A stretch of 64,000 nt of DNA from Poseidonocella sedimentorum (GTDB taxonomy: Bacteria > Pseudomonadota > Alphaproteobacteria > Rhodobacterales > Rhodobacteraceae). This document shows, in pieces, positions 24,901-33,508 of this stretch (the stretch's first letter is position 1; each line of letters starts with the position of its first letter). Both the position numbers and the translations under genes were made by a program. Under the pieces are notes generated by a model. That model made no database searches and had not been told where the DNA came from. It was given only the letters and a program-made list of their open reading frames with translations. Location: positions 1 to 64,000 of the forward strand of contig NZ_FOYI01000002.1 in assembly GCF_900116005.1 (NCBI RefSeq), read 5' to 3'.

Positions 24901-26292
24901 CCCCGTCAGGCGTGCGCCCAGAGCCTCGGCCAGACCGGCGTCCGCCGGGGCGACCCCGTCCGCCAGCAGCCGCAGCGCGCCGGACGCGCCGCCGGGCAAG
25001 GTCCCCGCGCCATTGCGCAGGCGGCCCGCGCCCGTGGCGGTCAGGGTTTCGATCTGCATCCCGCCGCGGTCAAACCCGTCCACGGCGAGGTCCAGCTCCC
25101 AGCCCTCGCCCTCGGCGGCATCGTAGCGCAAATCGAGCGTCGCGTCGGTGAGGCGGGTCTCTTCGCCGGGGATCGACAGCAGCACGGGCGCGCCATCCTC
25201 CAGCCGGATTTCGGCCTGCAGGGCAAAGCGCTCCGGCCAGCTCCCGGCGCCGAGCTCAAGCGCGCCGCTCACGGTGATCGCCTCGGCATCGAGCCGCAAC
25301 GTCTCGATTGCGAGCCCGCCGTCCTCGCCCCCGGTCTCGCCCTCCAGCGCGAGCGCAAGTTCCTCGCCGAGAAACTCGTGATAAGCGGGATCGAGCATGG
25401 GCCGGATGTCGCCGGAGATATCCGCCGCGAAGCGTCGCCCGCCGGTCTCGGAGACGCCGCGCAACGCAACCTCGCCCGCAAGGCGGGGCGTGTCTTCGGT
25501 GGAGAGCGCGATCTCGGCGGTGAAGTCATCCAGCGGGCCGCTGCCCGCAACGGTGAGGGCAAGCGCCGGGGCGCCGGGCATGCCGCTGTTCTGGGCGAGC
25601 AACCCGCCGGCGGCCTCTTGCAAGGCCAGATCGAGGTCAAGCACGCCGGTCTCGTTGTCGTAATTCGCCGTCAGCTCAAAGCGCCCCTCGGGGCCATCCT
25701 GCCGATCCAGCGTGAGCCGGGCGCGGCCCGCACCGTCCGCGAGCTGCGCCGAGCCGCTGAGCCCGAAGGCGACCTCCTGGCCCATGACCGGCGCGCCGAT
25801 TTGGGCCGTTTCGATCCGCAGGACCCCGATATCAACCGAGACCGGTAGATCGGGGAGGCTGAAGGGCTCGGCGGCGCCGGCCTCCGGGAGCGCCTCGCCC
25901 TCGGTTCGCGGCAGGCGCGGCAGGTCGATCGCACCGACCGAGAGCTCCTCGACAGCGAGCGCGCCGCGCAGGAGGGCGCGGCGGTTCCAGTCGAGCACGA
26001 GGTCGGTCATGGTGAGCCAGATCCCATCGTCGTCGGCGATGGTCAGCCGGTCGATCCGGGCGCGCGAACTCAGGGCGCCTTCGAAGCCGATGATCCGCAC
26101 CTCGCGCCCGGCGCTGGAGAGGTTGTCTTCCAGCAGGCCCTGAAGGAATCCGCGGTCGGCGTCGCCGCCCACGCCCACGTCATCGGCGCTGAGCGGGGCC
26201 TCGGCGCCATCCCCTTGCTGGCCGATGGCAAGCGGCGCGGCGCAGGCGAGTGCGGCAGCGGTGCAGAGCACCCGAAGAGCGCGCACCCACAT
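21955..26292 (-). CDS. tamB: Translocation and assembly module protein TamB
   Basis: A 1445-residue inner-membrane-anchored periplasmic bridge protein. The N-terminus (VRALRVLCTAAALACAAPLA) is the membrane anchor or signal. The long middle is made of repeated beta-rich segments with recurring ADVTV-LxxGAPGPVxGxVEA units, as expected of the beta-groove. The last 300 residues are the DUF490/TamB C-terminal domain with LRGTTRDPVTEGQLSLIRG and a terminal FFERDY. TamB works with TamA in outer-membrane protein assembly and is also implicated in phospholipid transport. Its start overlaps the tamA stop codon. Confidence 0.92.
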   Translation of the reverse strand: MWVRALRVLCTAAALACAAPLAIGQQGDGAEAPLSADDVGVGGDADRGFLQGLLEDNLSSAGREVRIIGFEGALSSRARIDRLTIADDDGIWLTMTDLVLDWNRRALLRGALAVEELSVGAIDLPRLPRTEGEALPEAGAAEPFSLPDLPVSVDIGVLRIETAQIGAPVMGQEVAFGLSGSAQLADGAGRARLTLDRQDGPEGRFELTANYDNETGVLDLDLALQEAAGGLLAQNSGMPGAPALALTVAGSGPLDDFTAEIALSTEDTPRLAGEVALRGVSETGGRRFAADISGDIRPMLDPAYHEFLGEELALALEGETGGEDGGLAIETLRLDAEAITVSGALELGAGSWPERFALQAEIRLEDGAPVLLSIPGEETRLTDATLDLRYDAAEGEGWELDLAVDGFDRGGMQIETLTATGAGRLRNGAGTLPGGASGALRLLADGVAPADAGLAEALGARLTGGLAFEWTEGQPLRLSEIDLDGEGYRLFGELAVRGMEEQVDVQLDGAVTLDADDLSRFAALVGEPLAGAATLDITGQVTPVSGGFDAEITGTARDLAIGQPRLDPLFAGPAQLALTARRDTEGLHLDGLEIEAPGADLTGTAFVAEEGSHADLTLSLPDIAPLVPELSGAAALTAQARQTGPRWRITAGLDGAADLRASADVTVTLMEGAPGPVTGRVEAALGELGALSELLDRPLSGRAELSVAGDGNIAERTARVRLEATGQDIITGIPELDGYLAGASQASARVARTEAGLTVDDLALDTPNAQLTGALRWAETGSRAVLDLALADVSPLVPELSGPLAITAEAEQEGESWDISATASGLGGATAAADVTVVLTDGAPGPVAGSVEASVDQLSAFSALAGRPLAGQLSLAVQGSGDVARQTGRVSFQGQGAGLSAGLGSVDPVLGGQARFEGVVERDEDGAIVLDGVELRSGQVSADISGLYGGPAGSRITLEARLADLGLFVSELAGPVQASGTLTQSAPGSDWVVDAELGGPGNTSARVTGRAAQDGSDLDLSANGGASLALANPFIAPNIVNGSADFALRVNGPPEVSSVSGRVTSAGARLSIPEASFSLEQIDLAADIAGGVADLSLDGRVTAGGRLSLAGTLGLDAPYRADLTADLRNIDVVRPGLLDTQFDGQINVAGPLAGGARIGGRIEVDMAELRIPEAGGGAGMALPDLAHVNEPADVRASRQRAGLVETGEAEPSEGPVFDLAITVSAPTQVFVRGRGLDAELGGVIGLRGTTRDPVTEGQLSLIRGRLDILGQRLELDRATISLQGDFDPYVDLSATTSSSDADVTISVVGPASDPAVTFSSSPDLPEDEILARLLFDRDLSEISAFQALRIAAAIRTLTGRGNGLFGNLRDSIGVDDLDITTDEEGNTGLTIGAYLDENIYTDVTVDSEGQTEINLNLSISRSVTARGSLGSDGSTGVGVFFERDY

Positions 26293-28112
26293 CAGAACGC
26301 CTGCCCGATGCCGATGTAGAACTGGATGCGCTCGTCGGTCTCGTCGTCGAGCGGGGTGGCGAGATCGAGGCGGATCGGGCCGATCGCGGTCTTGTACCGC
26401 AGGCCGAGCCCTGCGCCGGAATGCCATTCCCCGGAGCCGTCGTAGACTTCCTCGGCGCCGATGTAGCCCGCGTCGGCGAAGACCACACCCTGCAGCGCGT
26501 CGCTCACATCCGCGCGCAACTCGCCCGAGAGCCCGAGGAAACTGCGGCCCCCGAGGGTCACGCCGCCGCCGAGATCAACACCGAGCGATTGGTAGGGCTG
26601 GCCCCGGACGGTCCCGCCGCCACCGGAGTAGAACAGGAAATCGCGCGGCGTATCGACAAGCTCGGGGCCCGCAACCGCGCCGAACTGGAGCCGGGCGGCC
26701 AGCACGAACCGATCCTCGGCGCCGACGCCGAGATAACCGCGCGCATCGAGCGTGCCGCGCACGCCGCTGCCCAGATCGCCCAGCCCGGTGAAGGGGCGCA
26801 GGCCGGCGCGGACGTAGTGGCCCTCGCGGGGGTCGAGCGTGTCATCGCGCCCGTCCCAGATCAGGGCGAGCGGATAGCTGAGATATTCATAGCTGCGGCG
26901 GCCGAGATCGTCTTCGGTTTCGGAGAAGGTGTAGCTGAAGCCCAGCTCGGCTTCGAGCCCCTCGGAGATGTAGCGCGTTGCGCCGACGCCCACTTCGAGG
27001 TTTTCGGAGGTGTAATCCGCCTCGTCGAGGAATTCGTATTGGGTGAAGGCAAAGAGCACCGTGTCGGCGCCGAAACGGCCCGGCGTGGTGATGCGGGCCC
27101 CGGCGGAATAGTCGATCCCGCTGGTGTCGCCGTTGATGTTGGAAATCGCGCCGTCGACCCGGAACCGTTCGGCCCCGCCAAGCAGGTTGCGGTGAAACCA
27201 GAAGGCGCTGAGCTCCAGCCCCTCACGGGAGAAGAGCTCGGCGCCGAAGCCGAAGCGGCGCGGCTCTTCGTCGGCCACCTTGACGATGATGTTCATCACG
27301 TTGCCATCGGGGTCGGCGGGCTCTTCTTCCAGCGTGACGGAGGCGAAAGCCCCGGTCCGCCGCAGGCGGCGCACCACGTCCTCGAGCGCCTCGACGCTGA
27401 AGACCTCTCCCTCGGGCAGCCCACCGATGCGGCGGATGCGCATGTCGCGCACGGCGCTCTCGCCGCGGTGAATGAGCGCACCGAAGACGTATTTGCGGCC
27501 GGGATCGAGGTCGAATTCCGCGTCGAGCCGGCGGCGAGCATGGTTGGCGACGAGGCTCTGGGAGGTGAGCGCTGCGCGGGCGTGGCCCTCATCGCGCCAG
27601 TCGCGGATCGCGGTCTCGACCACCTCGCGCAGGACATCGGCGCGGGCGCGCTCGCCGGTGCGGAAGGCCTCGGGGCGCTCGGTGCCCGGGGCGAGCGGGG
27701 CGATGCGGGCGTCGCCAAAGCGGAAGCTGCGGCCGGGATCGACGGTAATGGTCACCAGATCGACCGAGCGCGGCACGCTCAGCGGCGCGATCTCGCTGGC
27801 CTCGCGCCCGTCCAGAGTGATGGAAATCACGCCGCTGTAGTAGCCCTCGGAATAGAGCGCTTCGGTCAGGCGGCGGTAGTCGGCGAGGGCCGCGGCGTAG
27901 ATGTCCCGGGCGCTTTCGAACTCGGTCTCGCCCTGGCGCAGGAGCGAGGCGTTGCTGAGCCGGGGGCGCAGATCATCAGAATCGCGCGTGACGCGCAGGC
28001 GGATATCGTCTAGCGCGACGGCCGGCAGGGCAGCAAGGCCCGCCAACCCGGCCAAAGATGCGACGGGGGCGATCCGGGCGCGGAAAGTCTGCCAATGGGT
28101 GCGCCACGTCAT
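26292..28112 (-). CDS. tamA: Autotransporter assembly factor TamA (Omp85 family)
   Basis: A 606-residue outer-membrane protein with a signal peptide ending at ALPAVA-LDD, POTRA domains in roughly the first 250 residues, and a C-terminal beta-barrel. GGGGTVRGQPYQSLG near residue 490 is the conserved VRGY-type lid loop of the Omp85 family. The protein ends in F, as barrel proteins do. The ATG at 28112 is preferred to a TTG six codons upstream because AAAGGG is correctly spaced. Translational coupling to tamB is by a 1-base overlap. Confidence 0.92.
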   Translation of the reverse strand: MTWRTHWQTFRARIAPVASLAGLAGLAALPAVALDDIRLRVTRDSDDLRPRLSNASLLRQGETEFESARDIYAAALADYRRLTEALYSEGYYSGVISITLDGREASEIAPLSVPRSVDLVTITVDPGRSFRFGDARIAPLAPGTERPEAFRTGERARADVLREVVETAIRDWRDEGHARAALTSQSLVANHARRRLDAEFDLDPGRKYVFGALIHRGESAVRDMRIRRIGGLPEGEVFSVEALEDVVRRLRRTGAFASVTLEEEPADPDGNVMNIIVKVADEEPRRFGFGAELFSREGLELSAFWFHRNLLGGAERFRVDGAISNINGDTSGIDYSAGARITTPGRFGADTVLFAFTQYEFLDEADYTSENLEVGVGATRYISEGLEAELGFSYTFSETEDDLGRRSYEYLSYPLALIWDGRDDTLDPREGHYVRAGLRPFTGLGDLGSGVRGTLDARGYLGVGAEDRFVLAARLQFGAVAGPELVDTPRDFLFYSGGGGTVRGQPYQSLGVDLGGGVTLGGRSFLGLSGELRADVSDALQGVVFADAGYIGAEEVYDGSGEWHSGAGLGLRYKTAIGPIRLDLATPLDDETDERIQFYIGIGQAF

Positions 28113-28271
28113 GAAAATCGGCCCTTTCAAATTGCGTGTCGGCTGCGTTCCATTGGCAACATAGGAGTCAGTCCGAGGGGCTTCCAGTGAATTCCCCGGA
28201 CACGGCCCGGCGCGGGCGGAAAAGCGCGGGGCGGACGGCGGGCGCGGAGCACCGATCCGTTATCAAAAGGA

Positions 28272-28294
28272 GCGCCTTCGGCGCACGACGTCTG
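28272..28294. repeat. Short hairpin motif in gap 28113-28334, similar to one at 60918
   Basis: GCGCCTTCGGCGCACGACGT forms a GCGCC-TTC-GGCGC hairpin. A near copy, GCGCCTTGCGGCGCACGACAT, lies at 60919-60939. It could be a small dispersed intergenic repeat. The rest of this 222-base gap between tamA and zapE holds nothing recognised. Confidence 0.35.
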
Positions 28295-28334
28295 GCACTG
28301 CGTGCGATTGGCGCGAGGGGGAGACCGCGGCGAC

Positions 28335-29396
28335 TCAGGGGGCTGGCGCGCCCCAGCCTTCGGACATCATTTCGCGCAGGCGGCTGGCCGTGCGTTCGAA
28401 CTCGAAGCTGCCCTCCCCTTCGATGTAGAGGTATTCGGGATCGGCGGCGGCGGAGCAGATCAGGCGCACGCGGGCCTCGTAGAGCGCGTCAATCAGGGTC
28501 ACGAAGCGCTTGGCTTCGTTGAAGTTGAAGCGACCCATCTGGGGGATGTCTTCGAGGATGAGCACGCGGATGGTTTCGGCGAGCACGAGGTAGTCGGCGG
28601 GGCCAAGCGGTTGGCCGCAGAGATCGAAGAAACTCGCCTTGGCGACCCCGCGCGAGACGGCCGGCAATTCGATCCGCCGGCCTTTGACGTGCAGCACCAG
28701 CGGGGCGACCTCTGCCGACAGATCCGCCCAGATGGCCGCGATGGCGCGGCGGGCCTCGGTGTCGGCGGGGGCGAAATAGACCTGTTCGCCCGCGAGCCGG
28801 TCCTGGCGGTAGTCCGTTTTGGACACCAGTTCGCGCACCACCATTCGCTCTTTCAGAAGCTCGATGAAGGGCAGGAAGAGCTGGCGGTTGAGCCCGTCCC
28901 TGTAGAGATCGTCCGGTGCGCGATTGGATGTGGTGACGACCGTGACCCCGGCGGCGAACAGTTTCTCGAAGAACCGGCCGACGATCATCGCGTCGGTGAT
29001 GTCGGTGATTTGCATCTCGTCGAGCGCGAGCAGGCGCAGGCCCTTGGCCGACTCCTCGGCCACCGGGGCGATGGCGTCGTCCACCCCCTCCTTGCGCGCG
29101 GCGTGCATTCCGGCGTGGACCTCTTGCATGAAGGCGTGGAAGTGGACCCGCCGGCAGGGGACGCCCGCGTGATCGACCATCAGGTCCATCAACATGGATT
29201 TGCCACGCCCGACGCCGCCCCAGATGTAGAGGCCGCGCACAGGCTCGGGTGCCCGGCGGAAAAAGCCGCGCTTGACGGGGCGGGAAAGCTCGGCGCGAAT
29301 GCGTTCGAATTCGGGCAGGACGGCTTCTTGCGCCGCGTCGGCGGTGATCTCGCCGCGCTGCACCATTTGGGCGTAGATATCGGGAAGCGTGGTCAT
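28335..29396 (-). CDS. zapE: Cell division protein ZapE (AFG1-like ATPase)
   Basis: A 353-residue AAA-type ATPase. Walker A is WGGVGRGKSMLMD near residue 60, Walker B is LLALDEMQITD, and TTSNRAPDDLY is the sensor region. The C-terminal half has GRRIELPAVSRGVAKASFFDLC, characteristic of the AFG1/ZapE family. In E. coli ZapE acts at the Z-ring during constriction; mitochondrial AFG1 is a protein quality factor. Single gene. Confidence 0.92.
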   Translation of the reverse strand: MTTLPDIYAQMVQRGEITADAAQEAVLPEFERIRAELSRPVKRGFFRRAPEPVRGLYIWGGVGRGKSMLMDLMVDHAGVPCRRVHFHAFMQEVHAGMHAARKEGVDDAIAPVAEESAKGLRLLALDEMQITDITDAMIVGRFFEKLFAAGVTVVTTSNRAPDDLYRDGLNRQLFLPFIELLKERMVVRELVSKTDYRQDRLAGEQVYFAPADTEARRAIAAIWADLSAEVAPLVLHVKGRRIELPAVSRGVAKASFFDLCGQPLGPADYLVLAETIRVLILEDIPQMGRFNFNEAKRFVTLIDALYEARVRLICSAAADPEYLYIEGEGSFEFERTASRLREMMSEGWGAPAP

Positions 29397-29505
29397 GCCG
29401 CCCGCTTACCTCAGGCGGCGGGCGCTGTGGAGTCTTCACGCGCAGGACGGCGCGGCGTGGGCGCGCGCAACACGGATTGTGTCGCATCTCATCACATCTG
29501 CTGAT

Positions 29506-29533
29506 TTGACCGTAAAGCCGTTGGGCGTATCCT
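29506..29533 (+). promoter_or_regulatory. Possible sigma-70 promoter of the MFS gene
   Basis: TTGACC and TATCCT are separated by 16 bases, 25 bases before the MFS start. The 161-base gap 29397-29557 contains no other feature recognised. Confidence 0.35.
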
Positions 29534-29557
29534 GCGCCGGCAATCCCGGAGCACGCC

Positions 29558-30799
29558 ATGTCACCCAAACCCCAGCTCTTCACGCCGGTCCTCATCGTCG
29601 GGTGCGTGGTCATCATGGTGTCTTTTGCGATCAGGGCGAGTTTCGGGGTGTTCCAGATTCCGATCTCGGAAGAATTCGGCTGGCTCCGCGCCGAGTTCAG
29701 CCTTGCCATCGCGATTCAGAACCTTGCCTGGGGGATCGGGCAGCCGCTTTTTGGCGCGATGGCCGAGAAGATCGGCGATCGCAAGGCGATCGTCTTCGGC
29801 GCGCTGATCTATGCGGTGGGGCTTGTCCTGTCGAGTTTCGCGGTCACGCCGGAAGCGCATCAGATGCTGGAGATCCTCGTCGGATTCGGCATCGCCGGGA
29901 CTGGGTTCGGGGTCATTCTCGCCGTGGTCGGGCGGGCAAGCTCGGACGAGACGCGCTCGATGTCGCTTGCCATCGCCACGGCGGCGGGCAGCGCGGGGCA
30001 GGTCTTCGGCGCGCCGCTGGCGGAATGGCTGCTTGGCTTCTTGCCGTGGCAGACGGTCTTCCTGTGCTTCGCAGGTGCGATTCTCGCAACGATCTTCACC
30101 CTGCCGCTGATGCGCGCGCCCGCGCCGGCCAGCCGGACCGAGCTTGAAGAGAGCATGGGCGCGGTGCTGCTCAAGGCGGCGCGCGATCCGTCGTTCACGC
30201 TCATCTTCATCGGGTTTTTCAGCTGCGGCTATCAGCTTGCCTTCATTACCGCGCATTTCCCCGCCTTCGTGACCGAGATGTGCGGCCCGATCATGCCGGG
30301 CGGCATGCTGCACGGGCTGGGGATCACGACGACCTCGGCACTCGGCGCGATCTCGATCTCACTCATCGGGCTGGCCAATATCGCGGGCACGCTGGCCGCC
30401 GGCTGGGCGGGCAAGCGCTGGTCCAAGAAATACCTGCTCGCGGGGATCTACCTGGCGCGGACCGTGACGGCCGCCGTCTTCATCATGCTGCCGATCACGC
30501 CGGGCTCGGTGCTCATCTTCTCGCTGGTGATGGGCGCGCTGTGGCTCGCGACCGTACCGCTGACCTCCGGGCTCGTGGCCCACATCTGGGGGCTGCGCTA
30601 CATGGGCACGCTCTACGGCATCGTGTTCTTCAGCCACCAGCTCGGGAGCTTCATCGGCGTCTGGCTCGGCGGGCGGATGTACGACATCTATGGCAATTAC
30701 GAGGCGGTCTGGTGGGTCGGCGTGGGGGTGGGTGCGCTCTCGGCGTTGGTGCATCTGCCGGTGCGGGAAACCCGCGCGCCCGTGGTTCAGGCGGCGTGA
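29558..30799 (+). CDS. MFS transporter
   Basis: A 413-residue major facilitator with twelve predicted helices. The loop after helix 2 has GAMAEKIGDRKAIVFGALIY, the MFS motif A. Central residues 195-215 form the long cytoplasmic loop. The overall pattern resembles the oxalate/formate antiporter-like (OFA) and monocarboxylate-type groups. The substrate cannot be deduced; a HAD phosphatase gene converges on it with 1 base between stop codons. Confidence 0.85.
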   Translation: MSPKPQLFTPVLIVGCVVIMVSFAIRASFGVFQIPISEEFGWLRAEFSLAIAIQNLAWGIGQPLFGAMAEKIGDRKAIVFGALIYAVGLVLSSFAVTPEAHQMLEILVGFGIAGTGFGVILAVVGRASSDETRSMSLAIATAAGSAGQVFGAPLAEWLLGFLPWQTVFLCFAGAILATIFTLPLMRAPAPASRTELEESMGAVLLKAARDPSFTLIFIGFFSCGYQLAFITAHFPAFVTEMCGPIMPGGMLHGLGITTTSALGAISISLIGLANIAGTLAAGWAGKRWSKKYLLAGIYLARTVTAAVFIMLPITPGSVLIFSLVMGALWLATVPLTSGLVAHIWGLRYMGTLYGIVFFSHQLGSFIGVWLGGRMYDIYGNYEAVWWVGVGVGALSALVHLPVRETRAPVVQAA

Positions 30800-30800
30800 T

Positions 30801-31421
30801 CTAGCGCGCCGCCTCCGGGGTGAGAAGACCGTAGCCGATGAGCGCATCGGCCCAACCGTCCGGCCCCTCGAAGAGATGCGTCTGCCAGCCGCGGCGGGCG
30901 GCGGTCGCGATATTGTCGGCGCGATCATCGGCAAAGAGCAGCGCGCCGGGCGCGAGGCCGCAATCGGCCTCCACCGCCGCGTAGATCTCGTCATCGGGCT
31001 TGGCCATCTTCATCTCGCCGGAAATATAGGCCCGGTCGAAGTCCCGCAGGAACGCATGCGCCCCGGCGCTGCGAGCGAAATTGTCCCGCCCGAAATTGGA
31101 GAGCGCAAAGACCGGCACGCCCGCCTCGCGCAACGCGTGCAGCAGTCGAACCGAGCGCGGAATCGGGGGCGACGCGAGCTCCAGCCAATTGTCATGCCAC
31201 ATCCGGATTTCCGGCGCGAAGGCGGGGAAGGCGCGGGCCGTTTGCTCCACCGTATCGCGGAAAGAAGCGCCCCGGTCGATGCGATCGTTCATCCCGTGCA
31301 GGTCCACCGCGGCAAACATCGCGCGGCGCCGCTCGGGGCCCACGACCCAGTCGAAATACCGCTCCGGCTGCCACTCGATAAGCACATTCCCGATGTCGAA
31401 GATCACCGCCTGTGGTGTCAT
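30801..31421 (-). CDS. HAD-superfamily phosphatase (YihX-like)
   Basis: A 206-residue hydrolase. The nucleophile is D9 in VIFDIGNVLIEW; the usual second Asp is replaced by Gly, as in the YihX/epoxide-hydrolase-N subgroup. Motif II is VFALSNFGRDN, motif III has MAKPDDEIY, and motif IV is LLFADDRADNI. The likely substrate is a sugar phosphate, as for E. coli YihX. AGGAAGGGA upstream supports the ATG at 31421. Confidence 0.85.
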   Translation of the reverse strand: MTPQAVIFDIGNVLIEWQPERYFDWVVGPERRRAMFAAVDLHGMNDRIDRGASFRDTVEQTARAFPAFAPEIRMWHDNWLELASPPIPRSVRLLHALREAGVPVFALSNFGRDNFARSAGAHAFLRDFDRAYISGEMKMAKPDDEIYAAVEADCGLAPGALLFADDRADNIATAARRGWQTHLFEGPDGWADALIGYGLLTPEAAR

Positions 31422-31475
31422 GCCGCGTCGTCCCTTCCTGCGCCGTCCATCCGGGGCCATTGCCGCCCGAGATGG

Positions 31476-32405
31476 TTAAAGCATGGTTACCCAACCGATC
31501 ACGAGGCTCACGGTCAGGATCGAAAACAGTGTCGAGATCAGGATCGAGGCCGACACCCGCTGCGGCGCGACGCCGTAGTGTTGGGCGAGCATGAAGACGT
31601 TGCCCGCAACCGGCAGGGCCGCGGCGCTGATGATCACGCCCGCGTCGTATGTGTCCACGTCGAAGAGCACCAGCGCCCCCAGCGCGACGCAGGCCGGGTG
31701 CAGCACCAGTTTGCAAAAGCTGAGCCAGCCAGCCACGCTGAGCCGTTCGGTGCTCTTGGACGCGAGAGAGGCGCCGATGGCAAAGAGCGCGCCAGGGGTT
31801 GCGGCATTGCCCAGAAGCGTCACGAAATCATCAAGCGGGACGGGCATCGGCGCGCCGGAGGCCGACCAGCTCAGCCCGCAGGCCATCGACACGATCATCG
31901 GGTTTTTCAGCAGTCCGACCCCGATTGTGCGCAGCACGCCACGCGACATGCGCCCGTCGCGCGAGCCGGTGATGAGGATCACGATGAGCGAGCTGAAGAT
32001 GAACAGATCGATCGACAGGATCAGCAGAATCGGCGCGATGGCGGCGGGGCCGAGCAGGAGGGTCAGCATCGGCACGCCAAGGAAGCCCGTGTTGCCGATC
32101 ACCGCGCATTGCGCCTCCACCGCCGTCACTTCCGTCCCCTGCCGCCGCGCCATGCCGACAGCGGTCGCGAGCGCGTAGACGATCACGCAGCCGAAGAGAT
32201 AGGCCCCGGCGGTCTGCGGCTCCCAGATATCGGCGATCGAGAGGCTCGCGGTGAAGCGAAAGAGCATGGCCGACAGGGCGAAGTAAAAGACGAACCGCGT
32301 CAGGTAGATGGTCGCGTCTTGCGGGAAAATCCGCGCGCGCACCGCCGCGAAGCCAAGCGCAATCAGGGCAAAAAAGGGGAGTGTCTTGAGAAAGATATCG
32401 ATCAC
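31476..32405 (-). CDS. AEC family transporter (auxin efflux carrier type)
   Basis: About 309 residues with ten predicted helices in two five-helix repeats. Motifs include AVIGNTGFLGVPML in the first half and AALPVAGNVFMLAQHYG in the second, characteristic of bacterial AEC/MdcF carriers for malonate, malate or similar acids. The start is set at GTG 32405 because the protein then begins in the first helix at the usual length; upstream ATGs at 32462 and 32483 are possible. It ends 54 bases from the HAD gene. Confidence 0.82.
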   Translation of the reverse strand: MIDIFLKTLPFFALIALGFAAVRARIFPQDATIYLTRFVFYFALSAMLFRFTASLSIADIWEPQTAGAYLFGCVIVYALATAVGMARRQGTEVTAVEAQCAVIGNTGFLGVPMLTLLLGPAAIAPILLILSIDLFIFSSLIVILITGSRDGRMSRGVLRTIGVGLLKNPMIVSMACGLSWSASGAPMPVPLDDFVTLLGNAATPGALFAIGASLASKSTERLSVAGWLSFCKLVLHPACVALGALVLFDVDTYDAGVIISAAALPVAGNVFMLAQHYGVAPQRVSASILISTLFSILTVSLVIGWVTML

Positions 32406-32520
32406 CCCGCCAGAGGTAGAGACAGCCGCGCGGGCGCGCAAGCAGGTATGGCCAGGGAGCATCGGGGAGCGTCGGGGAGGCATCTCTTGAACACTCCGCG
32501 ATTTGAAGTATAGTTAACCT

Positions 32521-32598
32521 TACGTAAATTTTACGTATTGACGACCAAACTGTACTGATCAGTTTACTTTTGCCTTGCAGAACTGAACCGTTCGGTTT
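32521..32598 (+). promoter_or_regulatory. Palindrome-rich control region with two related operator-like sites
   Basis: TACGTAAA-T-TTTACGTA at 32521-32537 is a perfect 17-bp palindrome. AAACTG-TACTGAT-CAGTTT (32547-32565) and GAACTG-AACCGTT-CGGTTT (32580-32598) share 14 of 19 positions and lie 33 bases, about three helical turns, apart. A TTGACG -35-like element is at 32538. The region is AT-rich compared with its surroundings. The sites probably bind the TetR protein encoded at 32878 and control the small secreted protein and tetR. Confidence 0.6.
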
Positions 32599-32638
32599 AT
32601 TTTTAGACCTGTAATTTAGATAAAAGCGAGTCACTCTC

Positions 32639-32815
32639 ATGAAAAAGCTCATCCTTGCCTCCGCCCTCGGGCTTGCCACTCTCGCCTCCGCGCCGGCTTC
32701 GGCCTTCGGCCTTATGGTGGATCTGCCGCAACTGACCTTCCCGACCCAGCCCCAGGACGGCACATCGCGCGCCTGCGGCACGGCTCTGTCGCAAGCGCAC
32801 TGCTCCGAAAGCTGA
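32639..32815 (+). CDS. Small secreted peptide, 58 residues
   Basis: ATG at 32639 encodes a clear signal peptide (MKKLILASALGLATLASAPASA) followed by a mature peptide of about 36 residues, rich in Pro and Gln and with two cysteines (RACGTAL and AHCSES) that could pair. No family is recognised. It lies directly behind the palindrome-rich control region and 62 bases before the tetR gene, so it is probably under TetR control. The codon use and signal peptide support a real gene despite its size. Confidence 0.65.
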   Translation: MKKLILASALGLATLASAPASAFGLMVDLPQLTFPTQPQDGTSRACGTALSQAHCSES

Positions 32816-32877
32816 GCATCGTCTTGCCCGCCGCGAGGCGCGCTGCTTATACTGGCGGCGTTCGCGGGAGGTTCTGA

Positions 32878-33495
32878 ATGACGGAAACAATGGCCCCCGT
32901 CCGCAAGGGACGGAAATACGACCAGGTCGTGGCGGGGGCGCTGAAAGTGTTCATGACGGATGGGTTCGAAGGCGCCTCCGTCGATGATATCGCCCGCACG
33001 GCGGGTGTCTCCAAGGCGACGCTCTACAGCTATTTCCCTGACAAGCGGCTTCTGTTTCTGGAAGTCGCGACGACCGAGTGCGCGCGCCAGGCCGAGCGCG
33101 CCGTGCATGACATCGACATGAGCAACGCGCCGGATGTGGTGCTGGGTCAGGCCGGGGTGCATCTGCTGGAATTCGTGACATCCCGCATCGGCACACAGGT
33201 GTTTCGCATTTGCGCGGCCGAGCGCGAGCGCTTCCCCGAACTTGGCCAGACCTTCTACAATTCCGGGCCCGCGATCGTCGAAGCGGCGCTTTGCGATTAC
33301 TTCCGCCTCGCGATCGAGCGCGGCGAGCTGCGCATCGACGATCTGGAACTCGCGGCGCAACAGTTCTGCGAGCTCTGCAAGGCAGGGATCTTCCTCAAGC
33401 TGCTTTTCGGCCTCGGTGACCGGCCGGACGAAACACAGCTCCACCACGCGGCGACGGAAGCCACCAAGACCTTCCTCGCGCGCTACGGCACCTGA
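32878..33495 (+). CDS. TetR/AcrR family regulator
   Basis: A 205-residue regulator. The N-terminal HTH is at residues 15-60 (VVAGALKVFMTDGFEGASVD, then VSKATLYSYFPDKRLLFLEV). The C-terminal domain contains the AefR/TetR_C_33-like stretch FELGQTFYNSGPAI variant and CELCKAGIFLKLLFG. GGGAGG precedes the ATG. It likely represses its own region through the two operator-like sites upstream. The ligand is unknown. Confidence 0.9.
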   Translation: MTETMAPVRKGRKYDQVVAGALKVFMTDGFEGASVDDIARTAGVSKATLYSYFPDKRLLFLEVATTECARQAERAVHDIDMSNAPDVVLGQAGVHLLEFVTSRIGTQVFRICAAERERFPELGQTFYNSGPAIVEAALCDYFRLAIERGELRIDDLELAAQQFCELCKAGIFLKLLFGLGDRPDETQLHHAATEATKTFLARYGT

Positions 33496-33508
33496 CCGCC
33501 CCCTCGTC

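Noticed and set aside
22732-28013. Several long plus-strand frames (for example 23983-25848 and 26250-28013) opposite tamB and tamA
   Set aside because: Arg/Ala/Gly-rich translations without domains, explained by the codon bias of the tam genes.
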